Shown here: piece by piece, positions 16,373 to 25,450 of the stretch
Numbering within the stretch: the stretch's first letter is position 1
Layout of the letters: the number at the start of each line of letters is the position of its first letter
NCBI GenBank assembly: GCA_964482235.1
Contig: CAYZWU010000014.1
Coordinates: 44,576 to 108,575, forward strand
Reading direction: 5' to 3'
From: CAYZWU01 sp964482235
GTDB taxonomy: Bacteria > Planctomycetota > B15-G4 > CAYZWU01
DNA length: 64,000 nucleotides
The notes under the pieces: generated by a model
Told to the model about the DNA's origin: nothing
Seen by the model: the letters and a program-made list of their open reading frames with translations, nothing else
Database searches by the model: none
Program-made: the position numbers and the translations under genes

Positions 16373-18154
16373 ATGGCTCAACGTAAGAAACGCGGCAGAA
16401 GGAAAGAAGAGCTCGAGGAAGTGGAAGAGCTCGAAGAAGAGCAGCCGTCGAAAAAGAGGAAGGCTGACCGCAAGGGCAAGGATAAATCCAAGAAAGAGAA
16501 GAAGGAGCCGAAAAGCCGCCAGAAGGCGGGCAGCGACTCGGCAATCATCTACAAGGACGGCGAGATGCCCCGGCTGCACGGGAAAGGCATCTCCTTTCAT
16601 CTGGCGGTCATCGTCAGCTTCGCCCTGATCGTCATCCTGGTCTGCATGGGTTTGGTTCTCTACATCGTTCAGAGCAGCAATCTGGACAAGCAGATCGACA
16701 TGAGCGGCGTCGAATCGGTCCGGATTCTCGCCAGCCCCGATATCAGCACGTGGCTGAAATCCTTCGGAACCCGCTTCGAGGGGAAGGATGCGGACTCGAT
16801 GAAGGGGCTGCTGACCGAGGAAGAGATCTCGCAGCTCAACTGGAACAAGGAGCGCCTGATCCGCCTGGTCAAGGACCAGAACACCAACATCCTTCTGGCG
16901 CAGATCCTGAACAGGGACGGAAAGGCCCTCATCACCACCGAGTCCGGGAAGTACGAGGAGGCTCGCCACATCCGTGACCCGGGCCGGGCGTCGAACACCT
17001 ATGGAGACGTGGTCGTCTCCTACGGCAACTACGACCTGAAGGGCAAGCTCTACCCCGATCGAATCTTCGCCTGCCCGATCAAGGACTATGCGGGAAAGGA
17101 TGTGGGCCAGGCCCAGCTGATCCTGTCCGAGGACCATATCATCGAAAGCAAGGCCAACCTTCTTCTGACCCTGATGATCTGCACGGTGATCTTCATGGGA
17201 ATCGGCGTGGGCGTCGCCATCTTCATGGGCCGCAAGGTCGCCATTCCGGTGAAGGCGCTGATCAAGGACGTGTCCATCGTCGCCCAGGGCGACCTGGACC
17301 ATCACACCGTTCCCAAGTCGCAGGACGAGATAGGGCTGCTGGCCAGGACCTTCGACAAGATGACCAAGAACCTTCACGGCGCCCAGGCCCGCGAGGTGGA
17401 GCTGGCCGCCCAGCGGCACCAGGTGGCCGTGGCCCAGCAGGTTCAGAAGAAGCTGCTCCCCGACCTGATCCCCCAGATCGAGGGATACGATATCCAGGCC
17501 TACTTCCGCGGTTCCCGCGAGATGCACGGCAACTACTACGACGTGATCAAGTCGCCTGACGGCAAGGTGGGCGTCCTGGTCGCCTCGGCATCGGGAACCG
17601 GCATTCCGGCTGCCATGGTGATGACCATGGCCAGGAGCTTCATGCGCGCCCTGGTGGAGAAGTGCGACAACCTGGGCACCATGCTCCGCGAGTGCAACCG
17701 GCTGCTTTCGCCCGATCTCAGAGCGGGGATGTACGTCGAGCTGCTCATGGTTCTCATCGATCCCGGGATCCACAAGGGGACGGTGATCAGCACCGGGCCC
17801 ACCATGCTGCTCCGCTACGCGGCCGAGGGCAAGAAGATCCAGGCGATCCAGGCCGACGGCATCGCCATGGGGCTCGACAAGGGAGACGTCTTCGACAGGA
17901 CCCTCAAGGAATCCGAATTCGAGATCAAGCCCGGCGACCGCCTCATGCTCGGAACCCAGTCCCTCGCCGACCTGAAGGATCCCAGCGGAAACGAGCTGAG
18001 TGTTCGCGGAATCGCCCGGTTCGTGGGCAAGCACGCCGCGAAGAACAGCCAGGATTTCGTGAAGGGCATGGTGAACAACCTCGACAGCTTCGCGGGCGGA
18101 GAGGTGAAGGAACAGGGCATCACCTTCGTGACGCTGAAGCGTTCCGAGGCGTGA
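16373..18154 (+). CDS. HAMP-SpoIIE-like membrane protein, predicted pseudophosphatase
   Basis: A 593-residue membrane protein. Residues 1-60 are a Lys/Glu-rich cytoplasmic tail. TM1 is about 72-100, followed by an extracytoplasmic sensor region (100-260), TM2 about 262-287, HAMP 288-340, a short coiled region, and a PP2C/SpoIIE fold at 370-590. The fold is recognisable from YYD390, SGTGIPAA, GDRLML and GITFVTL, but the metal-binding aspartates are gone: GGD is HGN387, GDxSG is ASASG (404-408), YTDG is GTQS (527-530) and the DD of the last motif is QG (581-582). I predict no phosphatase activity and a scaffold or sensor role. It is monocistronic with its own terminator. Confidence 0.85.
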   Translation: MAQRKKRGRRKEELEEVEELEEEQPSKKRKADRKGKDKSKKEKKEPKSRQKAGSDSAIIYKDGEMPRLHGKGISFHLAVIVSFALIVILVCMGLVLYIVQSSNLDKQIDMSGVESVRILASPDISTWLKSFGTRFEGKDADSMKGLLTEEEISQLNWNKERLIRLVKDQNTNILLAQILNRDGKALITTESGKYEEARHIRDPGRASNTYGDVVVSYGNYDLKGKLYPDRIFACPIKDYAGKDVGQAQLILSEDHIIESKANLLLTLMICTVIFMGIGVGVAIFMGRKVAIPVKALIKDVSIVAQGDLDHHTVPKSQDEIGLLARTFDKMTKNLHGAQAREVELAAQRHQVAVAQQVQKKLLPDLIPQIEGYDIQAYFRGSREMHGNYYDVIKSPDGKVGVLVASASGTGIPAAMVMTMARSFMRALVEKCDNLGTMLRECNRLLSPDLRAGMYVELLMVLIDPGIHKGTVISTGPTMLLRYAAEGKKIQAIQADGIAMGLDKGDVFDRTLKESEFEIKPGDRLMLGTQSLADLKDPSGNELSVRGIARFVGKHAAKNSQDFVKGMVNNLDSFAGGEVKEQGITFVTLKRSEA

Positions 18155-18177
18155 TCGTAGACACTGACATTGCATAG

Positions 18178-18219
18178 AAACGTCGAGCGCAGGCAAGCCT
18201 GTGCTCGACGTTTTTTTTT
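18178..18219 (+). terminator. Strong Rho-independent terminator
   Basis: A 13-bp stem (18181-18193 with 18198-18210, one G-U pair) with a CAAG loop is followed by nine T. It ends the transcript of the SpoIIE-like gene 24 bases after its stop codon. Confidence 0.92.
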
Positions 18220-18262
18220 CAGCGGCCTGTTGGAGCAGAGACGGTCCGGGGAGTGCGCCGGA

Positions 18263-19141
18263 TCAGATCAGACCGTACTCGTTCAGGACTTCCCTGATCC
18301 GGTTCCGGCTCGGCGGGGCCAGGGGGGCGAGCGGCAGACGCACGTCTCCCACTTCCCATCCGAGGATGTTCATGGCCGCCTTGATCGGAGCGGGATTGGT
18401 TTCCACGAACATCGCCTGGAAGAGCGGCAGCATCGTGAGGTGCTTCTGCCGCGCGCTTTCCAGGTCGCCTTCCTCGAAGAAGGCGATCATCTCCTTCATG
18501 TCGGCCGGAATGATGTTGCCCGCCACGGAGACGATCCCGCGGCCTCCCACGGCAAGGATGGGCAGGGTGTTGGCGTCATCGCCCGAGATGATGTCGATGG
18601 CGCCGCCGCAGAGCCTCACCAGGGTGGAGGCGCGCTCCACGCTTCCCGTCGCTTCCTTGATGGCCACGATCTTCTTGTGCTCCGCCAGGCGGGCCGTGGT
18701 CTCTGGCATCAGGTCCGTTCCGGTCCGGCCCGGGACGTTGTAGAGCATCAGGGGAAGAGAGGAGTTCTCGGCAACCTTGCTGAAGTGGTTGTAGAGGCCG
18801 ATCTGGTTCGGCTTGTTGTAGTAAGGCGTGATGACGAGCGCGCCGTCGGCGCCGATCTCGTGGATCCGCCGGACGTTTTCGACCGTGCGCGTCGTCGAGT
18901 TGGTTCCTGCCCCGGCGACGACCTTCAGGCGTCCCGCCGCCTGGCGAACAACTATTTCCACGATCCTGTAATGCTCATCCCAGGAGTAGAAGCTCGGGTT
19001 CTCACCCGTCGTGCCGCAGGGAACGAGTCCGTCGGTCCCGCTCTTGACATGGAAATCAACGAGCTCGCGCAGCTTGTCCTCGTTGAGCGAGCCGTCCGTG
19101 TGGAATGGTGTGACAAGAGCAACATAAAGACCGTGAAACAT
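18263..19141 (-). CDS. dapA: 4-hydroxy-tetrahydrodipicolinate synthase
   Basis: Condenses pyruvate with aspartate semialdehyde in lysine and diaminopimelate synthesis. The 292-residue TIM barrel contains GTTGENPSF (substrate carboxylate loop), MLYNVPGRTG with the catalytic Tyr, and VAIKEATG with the Schiff-base Lys. GGRGIVSVAGNI and a C-terminal AAMNILG segment complete the family pattern. GGAGGAGG lies before the ATG. A CBS-domain gene and a GYD-domain gene lie directly upstream on the same strand, with gaps of 65 and 79 bases. Confidence 0.96.
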   Translation of the reverse strand: MFHGLYVALVTPFHTDGSLNEDKLRELVDFHVKSGTDGLVPCGTTGENPSFYSWDEHYRIVEIVVRQAAGRLKVVAGAGTNSTTRTVENVRRIHEIGADGALVITPYYNKPNQIGLYNHFSKVAENSSLPLMLYNVPGRTGTDLMPETTARLAEHKKIVAIKEATGSVERASTLVRLCGGAIDIISGDDANTLPILAVGGRGIVSVAGNIIPADMKEMIAFFEEGDLESARQKHLTMLPLFQAMFVETNPAPIKAAMNILGWEVGDVRLPLAPLAPPSRNRIREVLNEYGLI

Positions 19142-19206
19142 CTGAAACTCCTCCTCCTGTTTGCGGCACAGTGTTAATGGAATGCCGGCGCGAACATACG
19201 ATCAGA

Positions 19207-19638
19207 TCACTTCATGCCCCTGTCCCTCGGTATGGAGATGAATTCATCGAGAGCGCTGAGCAGGTCGTGGGCCGAGAGAATGCCCACGAGCTCGCCTTTC
19301 TTGTTGAGCACCGGGAGGGCCCCGTACTTCTGCTCGCGAAAGACGGTCACCGCCTTGCGGATCCTGTCATAGGCGCGGAGAACCTCGGGGTTCTTGGTCA
19401 TCACATCCTTGACCGACGTGTCGTCGTCGATCTGGTAGTAGGCTGTCCAGTCGTCCGTGGCGTCGACCCACTTGGGACGCCTGAGATCCCTGTCGCTGAT
19501 GATGCCGACCAGCTCGTCGCCGTCCACGACGGGCAGGTGCCTCACCCTGTATCTCTTCATCGTGAGAAAGGCGTCCTTGACCGACATGTCGGTCGTCGCC
19601 GTGATCAGCTTGGTGGTCATGTACTTGCTTACTTTCAT
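19207..19638 (-). CDS. Two-CBS-domain protein
   Basis: A 143-residue cytoplasmic protein made almost entirely of one CBS pair (Bateman module), a fold that commonly binds adenine nucleotides. First repeat: VSKYMTTKLITATTDMSVKDA to RVRHLPVVDGDELVGIISDRDL. Second: VKDVMTKNPEVL to KYGALPVLNKKGELVGILSAHDLL. The 40 residues between the repeats include DDWTAYYQIDDD. The ATG at 19638 has AAGGA about 8 bases upstream; the frame is open further but without a ribosome site. Free-standing CBS pairs are regulators whose partners are often encoded elsewhere, so a link to dapA is only positional. Confidence 0.9.
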   Translation of the reverse strand: MKVSKYMTTKLITATTDMSVKDAFLTMKRYRVRHLPVVDGDELVGIISDRDLRRPKWVDATDDWTAYYQIDDDTSVKDVMTKNPEVLRAYDRIRKAVTVFREQKYGALPVLNKKGELVGILSAHDLLSALDEFISIPRDRGMK

Positions 19639-19717
19639 CGAGTTTTCCTTCTTTTCAGCGGCCGTGCCGGTTTTACATTGGAGGATCCGGGGCAATCGAC
19701 CATGCCGTCGTCTTTCG

Positions 19718-20035
19718 CTACTCTTTGAGCAGGTCGTAGGGCGTCTGGACTTCGGTGGCAATCTCGTCGATTTCTCCGGCCGTGAACGCCCTCATGGTGT
19801 TGGTACGCACGTTTCCAAGGGAGGAGAGTGTGTAGGCGAACATTGCGGCCGACTTGTCATCCGGTGCCTTGAAGATGTGTACGAGATCGAACTGTCCCAC
19901 AGTCCATAGCGTGTTCAGAACCTCGATACCGTGTTTTTTCATTTTTTCCTGGAAAGCCTCGGCTCGATGGGAGGTTTTACGGAGATTCTTCACCCCCGTA
20001 TCCGTGAACGTGACGAGACAGACGTAGTGGCTCAT
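19718..20035 (-). CDS. GYD-domain protein
   Basis: A 105-residue protein of the GYD family, a small ferredoxin-like alpha/beta domain of unknown activity. Recognisable blocks are YVCLVTFTDTGVKNLRKTS at the start, LWTVGQFDLVHIFKAPDD in the middle (the GxYD-like signature) and the SSLGNVRTNTMRAF end. The ATG at 20035 follows GGAGG; an earlier in-frame ATG at 20080 has no such site. It is first in a leftward group with the CBS protein and dapA. No function can be given. Confidence 0.85.
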   Translation of the reverse strand: MSHYVCLVTFTDTGVKNLRKTSHRAEAFQEKMKKHGIEVLNTLWTVGQFDLVHIFKAPDDKSAAMFAYTLSSLGNVRTNTMRAFTAGEIDEIATEVQTPYDLLKE

Positions 20036-20156
20036 GACATCCTCCAGCTGAATGGGCAAAGTGATGGGGTCATTCCACAACCCGAATTTATTTGCACTGT
20101 TACGTTAACAAACCGCGGGCTGTCTTTCAAGCATGGTGTGCAGAGGAGCCGTGAAG

Positions 20157-21857
20157 CTAAAGGATCGTCACCTCCAGGGAGTTGACCGTGAGGGTCGAGC
20201 CGTTGTCGCGTTCCTCCAGCCCCTGGATGTAGAAGGTCTCTCCCACGAGGCCGGGATCGTTCGGGATCGGAACAGCCCGGGTGAAGGTGCCGCCCGTCAT
20301 GGGACCGCTGCCGAGGTGCCGGAAGCCGTCGCTCGTGTCGACGAGAATCGTGCCGAAATGCGGGACGTCGATCGAGGCGGGCGAGCGCGAGAGGAAAAGG
20401 CGCCCCATGGCGTCCGGCTCCCCTCGAACCTGGAGGAAGACCGTCTCCCCGATGGCCGGCGTGCCGATCAGGCTCGCTTGAGGCGCGATCTCCGTCACGA
20501 TGAGAGGCTCGCCGTCCAGGAGCACCTGCGCGGGATCCATCCCGAGGAGAAGCCCTGATTCCGCCCCGACGATGCGGCAGGGAGCGCTCACCATGGAGGA
20601 GAGATCGAGCACGGTGGGTCCTGCATCGCTGAAGGCGACGACGATGTTCTTCGGCCCGTGGGTGAGATGCCAGGCGGTGATGCCCGCCCCGAGATCGAGG
20701 TCCGCCGTGTGCCTGGCTTCCCACAGCTCCACGCAGACGGCGCGGAGGTAGCGGTAGTCGCCCCAGTCGAGATGGGTCCCGTTCGAGTCGAAGGACGAGA
20801 CGCCGGGGTGGGACGTCTCCCAGGCGAAGTAGTCGTCCGCCGCCCCGATCTGCGTGTTCCACTGCGAGATGACCGAGCCGGTCCGGTCGGCTTTGCCGAC
20901 GAAGTTGTCGTTCAGCCACTCGATCATCTCCGCGAAGTCGGCTCTCGTCCGGCTGCCCGGCATGTAGTCGTGGTTGTGCGAACCCCATCCGAAAACCCAG
21001 ATCCTGTCCATCAGGCCGTGGCGATCGTTGTAGCGCCAGTTGAGATAGGTCTGGATGAACATCCTCTTCACGTTGGGGGCGGTCATGTCCTGGAAGATCC
21101 CGTGGTGGATCGCCGCCTTCCCGATCACGGCCCCCTGCGGGATGGCCACGAAGGGGGCGGATAGATCCTCGCCCATGTAGTTGTCCACGGCAGGCCGGAA
21201 AGGGTTCATGATGTGGTGATTGTAGAAGCCGTAGTAATCTTCCTCCGCTCCGCCTTCACGCACCTCGAGACCGAAGAAGCTCATCAGGTCGTGGTACTGA
21301 TCCTCGGTGGCGGGCAGATGGGCTCCCTTGACGGCATTGATCTCGGAGAGCGGCTTCGGAGGGGGCGAGCCGAGGGCCGTCTCGATGGCGGTCGAGACCC
21401 AGTCGATGTTGTCCTGCCACGATCTCACCGACTCGAAATAGGTGGCATTCGAGGGGAATGATGGCCAGTCGAAGGCCGCGAGCCGGTACTCGGAATGAGA
21501 GTGTGATCCGATCTGCTCGCCCAGCCCGTAGATCCGCTGGAGGAAGAGGGCTCCGGAACCGGCAGGCCCCTCCTGGACGACGAACTCCATGAACTCGCCG
21601 CAAGCCAGAAAGCTGATCTCCACACCGAGCGGCTCGGCTCGGTCTACGGCCCAGATTCCATAGTCCAGCTGCATCGAGTAGTACGCGAGCTTTTCCGCGT
21701 AGCTGGTCTGGGGCAGAGGATCGGCATGCATGTCGCAGATGATGCTGATCGGCGGCTGCGCCTGCCCGAAGGCGGCAGGGGATAGGAGGCAGAGAGCCGC
21801 CAGGCAAAGGGGGAGGATGACGGCAACAGGATCGGCATGGAATTTTCGGTTGTACAT
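20157..21857 (-). CDS. Secreted NodB-like polysaccharide deacetylase-related protein
   Basis: A 566-residue protein with a signal peptide ending near SPAAFGQA (residue about 32). The mature N-terminal region (35-330) resembles the NodB/polysaccharide deacetylase barrel: an early CDMHADPLP segment, and GEQIGSHSHSEYR, which fits the metal-binding HSxxH/HxH motif. Later WGSHNHDYMPGS may be the second His-rich active-site loop. Residues about 370-460 look like a beta domain, and the C-terminal 100 residues (TFYIQGLEERDNG) resemble beta-sandwich ends seen in other secreted proteins here. It may act on an extracellular polysaccharide, but the assignment rests on motifs only. AAGGAG precedes the ATG. 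Confidence 0.55.
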   Translation of the reverse strand: MYNRKFHADPVAVILPLCLAALCLLSPAAFGQAQPPISIICDMHADPLPQTSYAEKLAYYSMQLDYGIWAVDRAEPLGVEISFLACGEFMEFVVQEGPAGSGALFLQRIYGLGEQIGSHSHSEYRLAAFDWPSFPSNATYFESVRSWQDNIDWVSTAIETALGSPPPKPLSEINAVKGAHLPATEDQYHDLMSFFGLEVREGGAEEDYYGFYNHHIMNPFRPAVDNYMGEDLSAPFVAIPQGAVIGKAAIHHGIFQDMTAPNVKRMFIQTYLNWRYNDRHGLMDRIWVFGWGSHNHDYMPGSRTRADFAEMIEWLNDNFVGKADRTGSVISQWNTQIGAADDYFAWETSHPGVSSFDSNGTHLDWGDYRYLRAVCVELWEARHTADLDLGAGITAWHLTHGPKNIVVAFSDAGPTVLDLSSMVSAPCRIVGAESGLLLGMDPAQVLLDGEPLIVTEIAPQASLIGTPAIGETVFLQVRGEPDAMGRLFLSRSPASIDVPHFGTILVDTSDGFRHLGSGPMTGGTFTRAVPIPNDPGLVGETFYIQGLEERDNGSTLTVNSLEVTIL

Positions 21858-22110
21858 GGTGAAACTCCTTTGCAGTCACGACTGGAGAAAGAACACGATG
21901 AATCGTGAAGATCCGGTAACTTCGAAGAGCTCGCAACGTCTGTTTCTTTCAGTGATATTCTTATTTAACAGGCAAGGGAGCGAAATGTTTCGCCTGACCG
22001 GGAAGTCGATGCTTCGTCGCCGCGATGTTGCCCCTCGCGAGATGGATCGGTATCATGCGTATCGGATTCCAGTAACCGGTAAATTCGACTCTCTTTCTAC
22101 GGCGGTTTCC

Positions 22111-24378
22111 ATGACCCGGCAGTCGTTTCTTTTTGAAAAAGAGCCAGTTACAGGCGAACGATCGATTGCGCGCGTCGTGGTCCACCTCCCCGTCGAAGGG
22201 ATCTACGACTATCGTGTTCCCGCAGACCTCTGCGGCAAGGTGCAGCCGGGCATCCGGGTTCTGGTCAACTTTTCGGGGCGGCGGATCCAGGCCACCTGCA
22301 CCGATCTCGTCGATTTCTCGAAGCTGAGCGATCCGCAGGAGATCCTGGGGCTCGTGGACAGCGAGCCACTGATTTCCCCGGCCTTGCTCGATCTCACCCG
22401 ATGGCTGGCGTCGCGCTACCAGTGCGGCTGGTGGGAGGCGATCGCCGCGGCTTTGCCGGCTGCCGCGCGGCGGGGAGGCGGAGGCCGCAGGATCCTCACG
22501 GCCAGGCTGAGAGTGTCGCCCGATCAGGCACGGGCGATGGCCGATGAGCTGCTCGAAAAGCGCAGCGCGCAGGCACGGTGCCTCAGGATCCTGGCCGAGG
22601 CGGACGGCGAGCTCGACGTGGCGGCTCTCTGCCGGCGCGCCAACATCTCCAGGTCCCCCCTCAAGACCCTCACGAAGCAGGATGTGGTGGCGCTCGTGAC
22701 CAGGGAACCGCAGCGGCGGCCGATCAAGGGGCTGGACGAGCCGGACAGGGGGCCGGTGACCCTCACCACGGAGCAGGAGGCCGCGCTGGCTGCCGTGATA
22801 CGCAGCCTGGAGCCGGGGCGGGGAGGCAACTTCCTGCTCTTCGGAGTCACGGGGAGCGGCAAGACCGAGATCTACCTGAGGGCGATCACCGAGGTGGTTG
22901 CCAGGGGGAAGCAGGCCCTGGTCCTGGTCCCCGAGATCTCGCTCACGCCGCAGACTGTGGCCCGGTTTCGCAACCGCTTCCAGCGCGTGGCGCTGCTTCA
23001 CTCGGGCCTGACCGATGCGGAGCGGTACGCGCAGTGGAAGACGATCCGTTCCGGCAAGGCCGACGTGGTGATCGGTGCGCGCTCGGCGATCTTCGCCCCC
23101 GTGCCCAGCCTCGGACTGATCGTGGTGGACGAGGAGCACGAGACGAGCTTCAAGCAGCAGAACTCGCCCCGGTACCATGCACGGGATGTGGCCTTGCGGC
23201 GCGGCGAGGAGGAGGGAGCGCCCGTGGTGCTTGGATCGGCGACTCCCTCGCTGGAGGCCTTTCATGCTGTCCGGAAGGGAGAGATGAAGCTCCTCACCCT
23301 CAGGTCGCGCGTCGGCGGGGGGCGGTTCCCCGCCGTATCGCTGGTTCACATGGGGCACCAGGGTCCGCGCAGCCAGGGCTTTCTCTCCCAGCCGCTGCAG
23401 GAGGCGATCGAGGACGCCCTGGCGGCGGGACGTCAGGCGATTCTCTTTCTCAACCGGCGCGGATTCAACACGGCGATGTTCTGCAGCAGCTGCGCCGAGC
23501 CTCTCCACTGCTCCCGGTGCGACATCGCCCTCACGTTCCATCGCCGTTCCAACCGGGCGATCTGCCACTACTGCGGCCACGAGGAGTTTCCACCCGAGGC
23601 CTGTCCCGGGTGCGGAACAGGGAGGATGCGCTACATCGGAGCCGGGACCGAGCGGGTGGAGGCCGAGGTGGCCAGGTCCTTTCCCGAGGCGCGTGTCGTC
23701 AGGATGGATTCGGACACCATGGGAGCTCACCGGAGCTACGAGGATGCTCTCGAGCTTTTCCGGAGGGGGGAGCGGGATATCCTGATCGGGACCCAGATGA
23801 TCGCCAAGGGGCTCGATTTCCCCGGTGTGGCGCTCGTCGGCGTGATCTCGGCCGATACATCTCTCCTGATTCCCGACTTCCGATCCGCCGAAAGGACCTA
23901 TCAGCTGATCGCGCAGGTGTCGGGACGGGCCGGCCGGACGGACGACCTGGGGCGGGTCTTCGTACAGACCTACAACCCCGATCATTACGCCGTGGCTCTG
24001 GCTGTTCGCAACAAGTACGAGGAATTCGCCGAGATCGAGCTTTCGTCCCGCGAGGAGCTCGGCTATCCGCCGTGGGGGCGTCTTCTCCGGATCGTCTTCT
24101 CGGCAGAGACCGAATCGGACTTGATGAGTGCGGCACGGCTGGTGTCCGAGGAGTTGAGACGGGCTGCTCTGCCCGGAGACGCCACGATACTCGGGCCGGC
24201 CCGGGCGCCGATCACCAGGATCAGCGGCCGCTTCAGGTGGCACGTGATCGTCAAGGCAAACGATTCGGAGACGATACGGCGGGCCGGCGAGGTCCTGAAG
24301 GACGCGGTCCGCCGGTCGAACATCAACAGGAGCATGGTGAGGATCCAGATCGACGTGGATCCCGTGGCCATGCTGTGA
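22111..24378 (+). CDS. priA: Primosomal protein N' (replication restart helicase PriA)
   Basis: A 3'-5' superfamily 2 helicase that reloads the replisome at stalled forks. In order: the 3'-DNA-binding domain (VVHLPVEGIYDYRVP, residues about 20-110), winged-helix segment, Walker A GVTGSGKTEIY near 250, DEEH box VVDEEHE near 345, and a zinc-binding insertion with eight Cys (CSSC, CSRC, CHYC, CPGC) between the helicase halves. The IGTQMIAKGLDFPGV, SGRAGR and PPWGRLLRI blocks follow. The 755-residue length is close to E. coli PriA (732). The start at 22111 is the ATG nearest the conserved domain; longer in-frame starts exist upstream, so the exact N-terminus is uncertain. Confidence 0.95.
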   Translation: MTRQSFLFEKEPVTGERSIARVVVHLPVEGIYDYRVPADLCGKVQPGIRVLVNFSGRRIQATCTDLVDFSKLSDPQEILGLVDSEPLISPALLDLTRWLASRYQCGWWEAIAAALPAAARRGGGGRRILTARLRVSPDQARAMADELLEKRSAQARCLRILAEADGELDVAALCRRANISRSPLKTLTKQDVVALVTREPQRRPIKGLDEPDRGPVTLTTEQEAALAAVIRSLEPGRGGNFLLFGVTGSGKTEIYLRAITEVVARGKQALVLVPEISLTPQTVARFRNRFQRVALLHSGLTDAERYAQWKTIRSGKADVVIGARSAIFAPVPSLGLIVVDEEHETSFKQQNSPRYHARDVALRRGEEEGAPVVLGSATPSLEAFHAVRKGEMKLLTLRSRVGGGRFPAVSLVHMGHQGPRSQGFLSQPLQEAIEDALAAGRQAILFLNRRGFNTAMFCSSCAEPLHCSRCDIALTFHRRSNRAICHYCGHEEFPPEACPGCGTGRMRYIGAGTERVEAEVARSFPEARVVRMDSDTMGAHRSYEDALELFRRGERDILIGTQMIAKGLDFPGVALVGVISADTSLLIPDFRSAERTYQLIAQVSGRAGRTDDLGRVFVQTYNPDHYAVALAVRNKYEEFAEIELSSREELGYPPWGRLLRIVFSAETESDLMSAARLVSEELRRAALPGDATILGPARAPITRISGRFRWHVIVKANDSETIRRAGEVLKDAVRRSNINRSMVRIQIDVDPVAML

Positions 24379-24457
24379 TCGACAACAAGAGACCAGGGAC
24401 CGGATCGCCTCGATCGAGAAGGGCTCTTTCATCCCTGGTTTGTTCAGGGGGAGTCTG

Positions 24458-24982
24458 ATGAAAACGAAAGAGATCATCAAGGTCACGAAGCTGGCCACCA
24501 ATCTGGGTGCGCTGCACCTGGCTTCATCCGGCAAAGGGCTTCTCTATCTGGCATTTCCCGACGAAGAGGAGACGATGGTCCGCTGGATCGGGAAGAAGAT
24601 CCCCGGGGCCGAGATCAGCAAGGAGCCGTCAGCCAACCGGGAGGCCTCGCGCCAGCTCGGCGAGTACCTGGCCGGAGAGCGGAAGGTCTTCGACCTGGAG
24701 CTCGATCTGCGTGGAACCCCTTTCCAGAATGCCGTATGGAAAACCCTGGCCGCGATCCCCTGGGGGCGGACGGCCACCTATGGCGGCATCGCGAGGAAGA
24801 TCGGTTCTCCCGGTGCATCGCGAGCCGTGGGGGCGGCCAACGCGAGGAATCCGATTCCCATCATCATCCCCTGCCACCGGGTGATCGGGAAGGACGGCAG
24901 CCTCACCGGATTCGGAGGAGGGCTCGACCTGAAAAGAAAGCTCCTCGAGATCGAGGGACACACCTTTCCCTCGCCGGGCTGA
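24458..24982 (+). CDS. ogt: Methylated-DNA-[protein]-cysteine S-methyltransferase
   Basis: A suicide DNA-repair protein that removes O6-alkyl groups from guanine. The catalytic domain is complete: GTPFQNAVWKTLAAIPWGRTATYG, the SRAVGAANARNPIPII helix-turn-helix with its Arg finger, and the acceptor PCHRVIG followed by GFGGGLDLKRKLLEIEG. The N-terminal 75 residues form the usual Ogt-type ribonuclease-like domain. At 174 residues it matches Ogt rather than Ada. The ATG at 24458 follows GGGGGAG. It lies 79 bases after priA, with a weak hairpin between. Confidence 0.94.
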   Translation: MKTKEIIKVTKLATNLGALHLASSGKGLLYLAFPDEEETMVRWIGKKIPGAEISKEPSANREASRQLGEYLAGERKVFDLELDLRGTPFQNAVWKTLAAIPWGRTATYGGIARKIGSPGASRAVGAANARNPIPIIIPCHRVIGKDGSLTGFGGGLDLKRKLLEIEGHTFPSPG

Positions 24983-25450
24983 GAAGCGGCTGCCGTATTC
25001 TTACGTATTCCTGCTTTGTTGGCTAAAGTCTGAAAAATGACCCGGATTCAGGCTCGCCGGGATCATGGACCCGCACTCCGGCGCCTCCACTCTTCCGTTG
25101 ACATTTTTCTTTTCGAATGCTCAGATATGGCTCTCTTTGGAGAACGGACGGAGTACCCGCCCAGGATCAGCTGTTTATTTCCTTAACAGCCCGTTGAAAA
25201 AGTAATTCGAGACGAAAGCGGATCTATTCTGTCGGCTTTGCGTTGCCGGATCCTGTCGAATCCATTGATTCGCCAGCGGTCTGTCGCCGTGATTCGATGA
25301 AAAGGAGCTTGTTTCGGACTCGATTCGCTTTGTCGCGGCCTGTCAAGTTTGCAGATCAGTCCTTGTATTCGGGCTCCACGGCATCACCATGTGCAGCAAG
25401 GGTCAGTTTGTGCCTGGGAGGGGCCGAACAACAGGAGAAGGAGTTTATTT
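24983..25450 (+). other. Long non-coding leader upstream of the HMG-CoA synthase operon
   Basis: A stretch of 468 bases without a convincing gene. It holds a TTGACA element at 25098, and downstream AAGGAG about 8 bases before the ATG at 25451. The sequence between about 25127 and 25436 would be a leader of roughly 300 bases. I see no known riboswitch consensus and no terminator in it. Confidence 0.5.
25098..25126 (+). promoter_or_regulatory. Candidate promoter of the HMG-CoA synthase/carboxylase operon
   Basis: A perfect TTGACA at 25098-25103 is followed after 17 bases by TCAGAT (25121-25126), a poor -10 match with AGATAT overlapping it. The position upstream of a seven-gene operon makes it plausible. 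Confidence 0.35.

Noticed and set aside
16334..18196. A 620-codon open frame antisense to the SpoIIE-like gene
   Set aside because: No domain is recognisable. The plus-strand protein has TM, HAMP and phosphatase-fold signatures.
24392..24439. A hairpin (8-bp arms ACCAGGGA/TCCCTGGT) between priA and the alkyltransferase gene
   Set aside because: The loop is 32 bases and the following T run is broken, so it is not convincing as a terminator.
21961..24534. An 857-codon open frame antisense to priA
   Set aside because: No family motif is seen, and priA on the other strand is complete with Walker, DEEH-box and zinc motifs. High GC produces long antisense frames throughout the window.
25180..25215. 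A sequence resembling a repeat seen next to insertion sequences (AACAGCCCGTTGAAAAA)
   Set aside because: There is a single copy with no second end or transposase; the resemblance is from memory and cannot be verified here.
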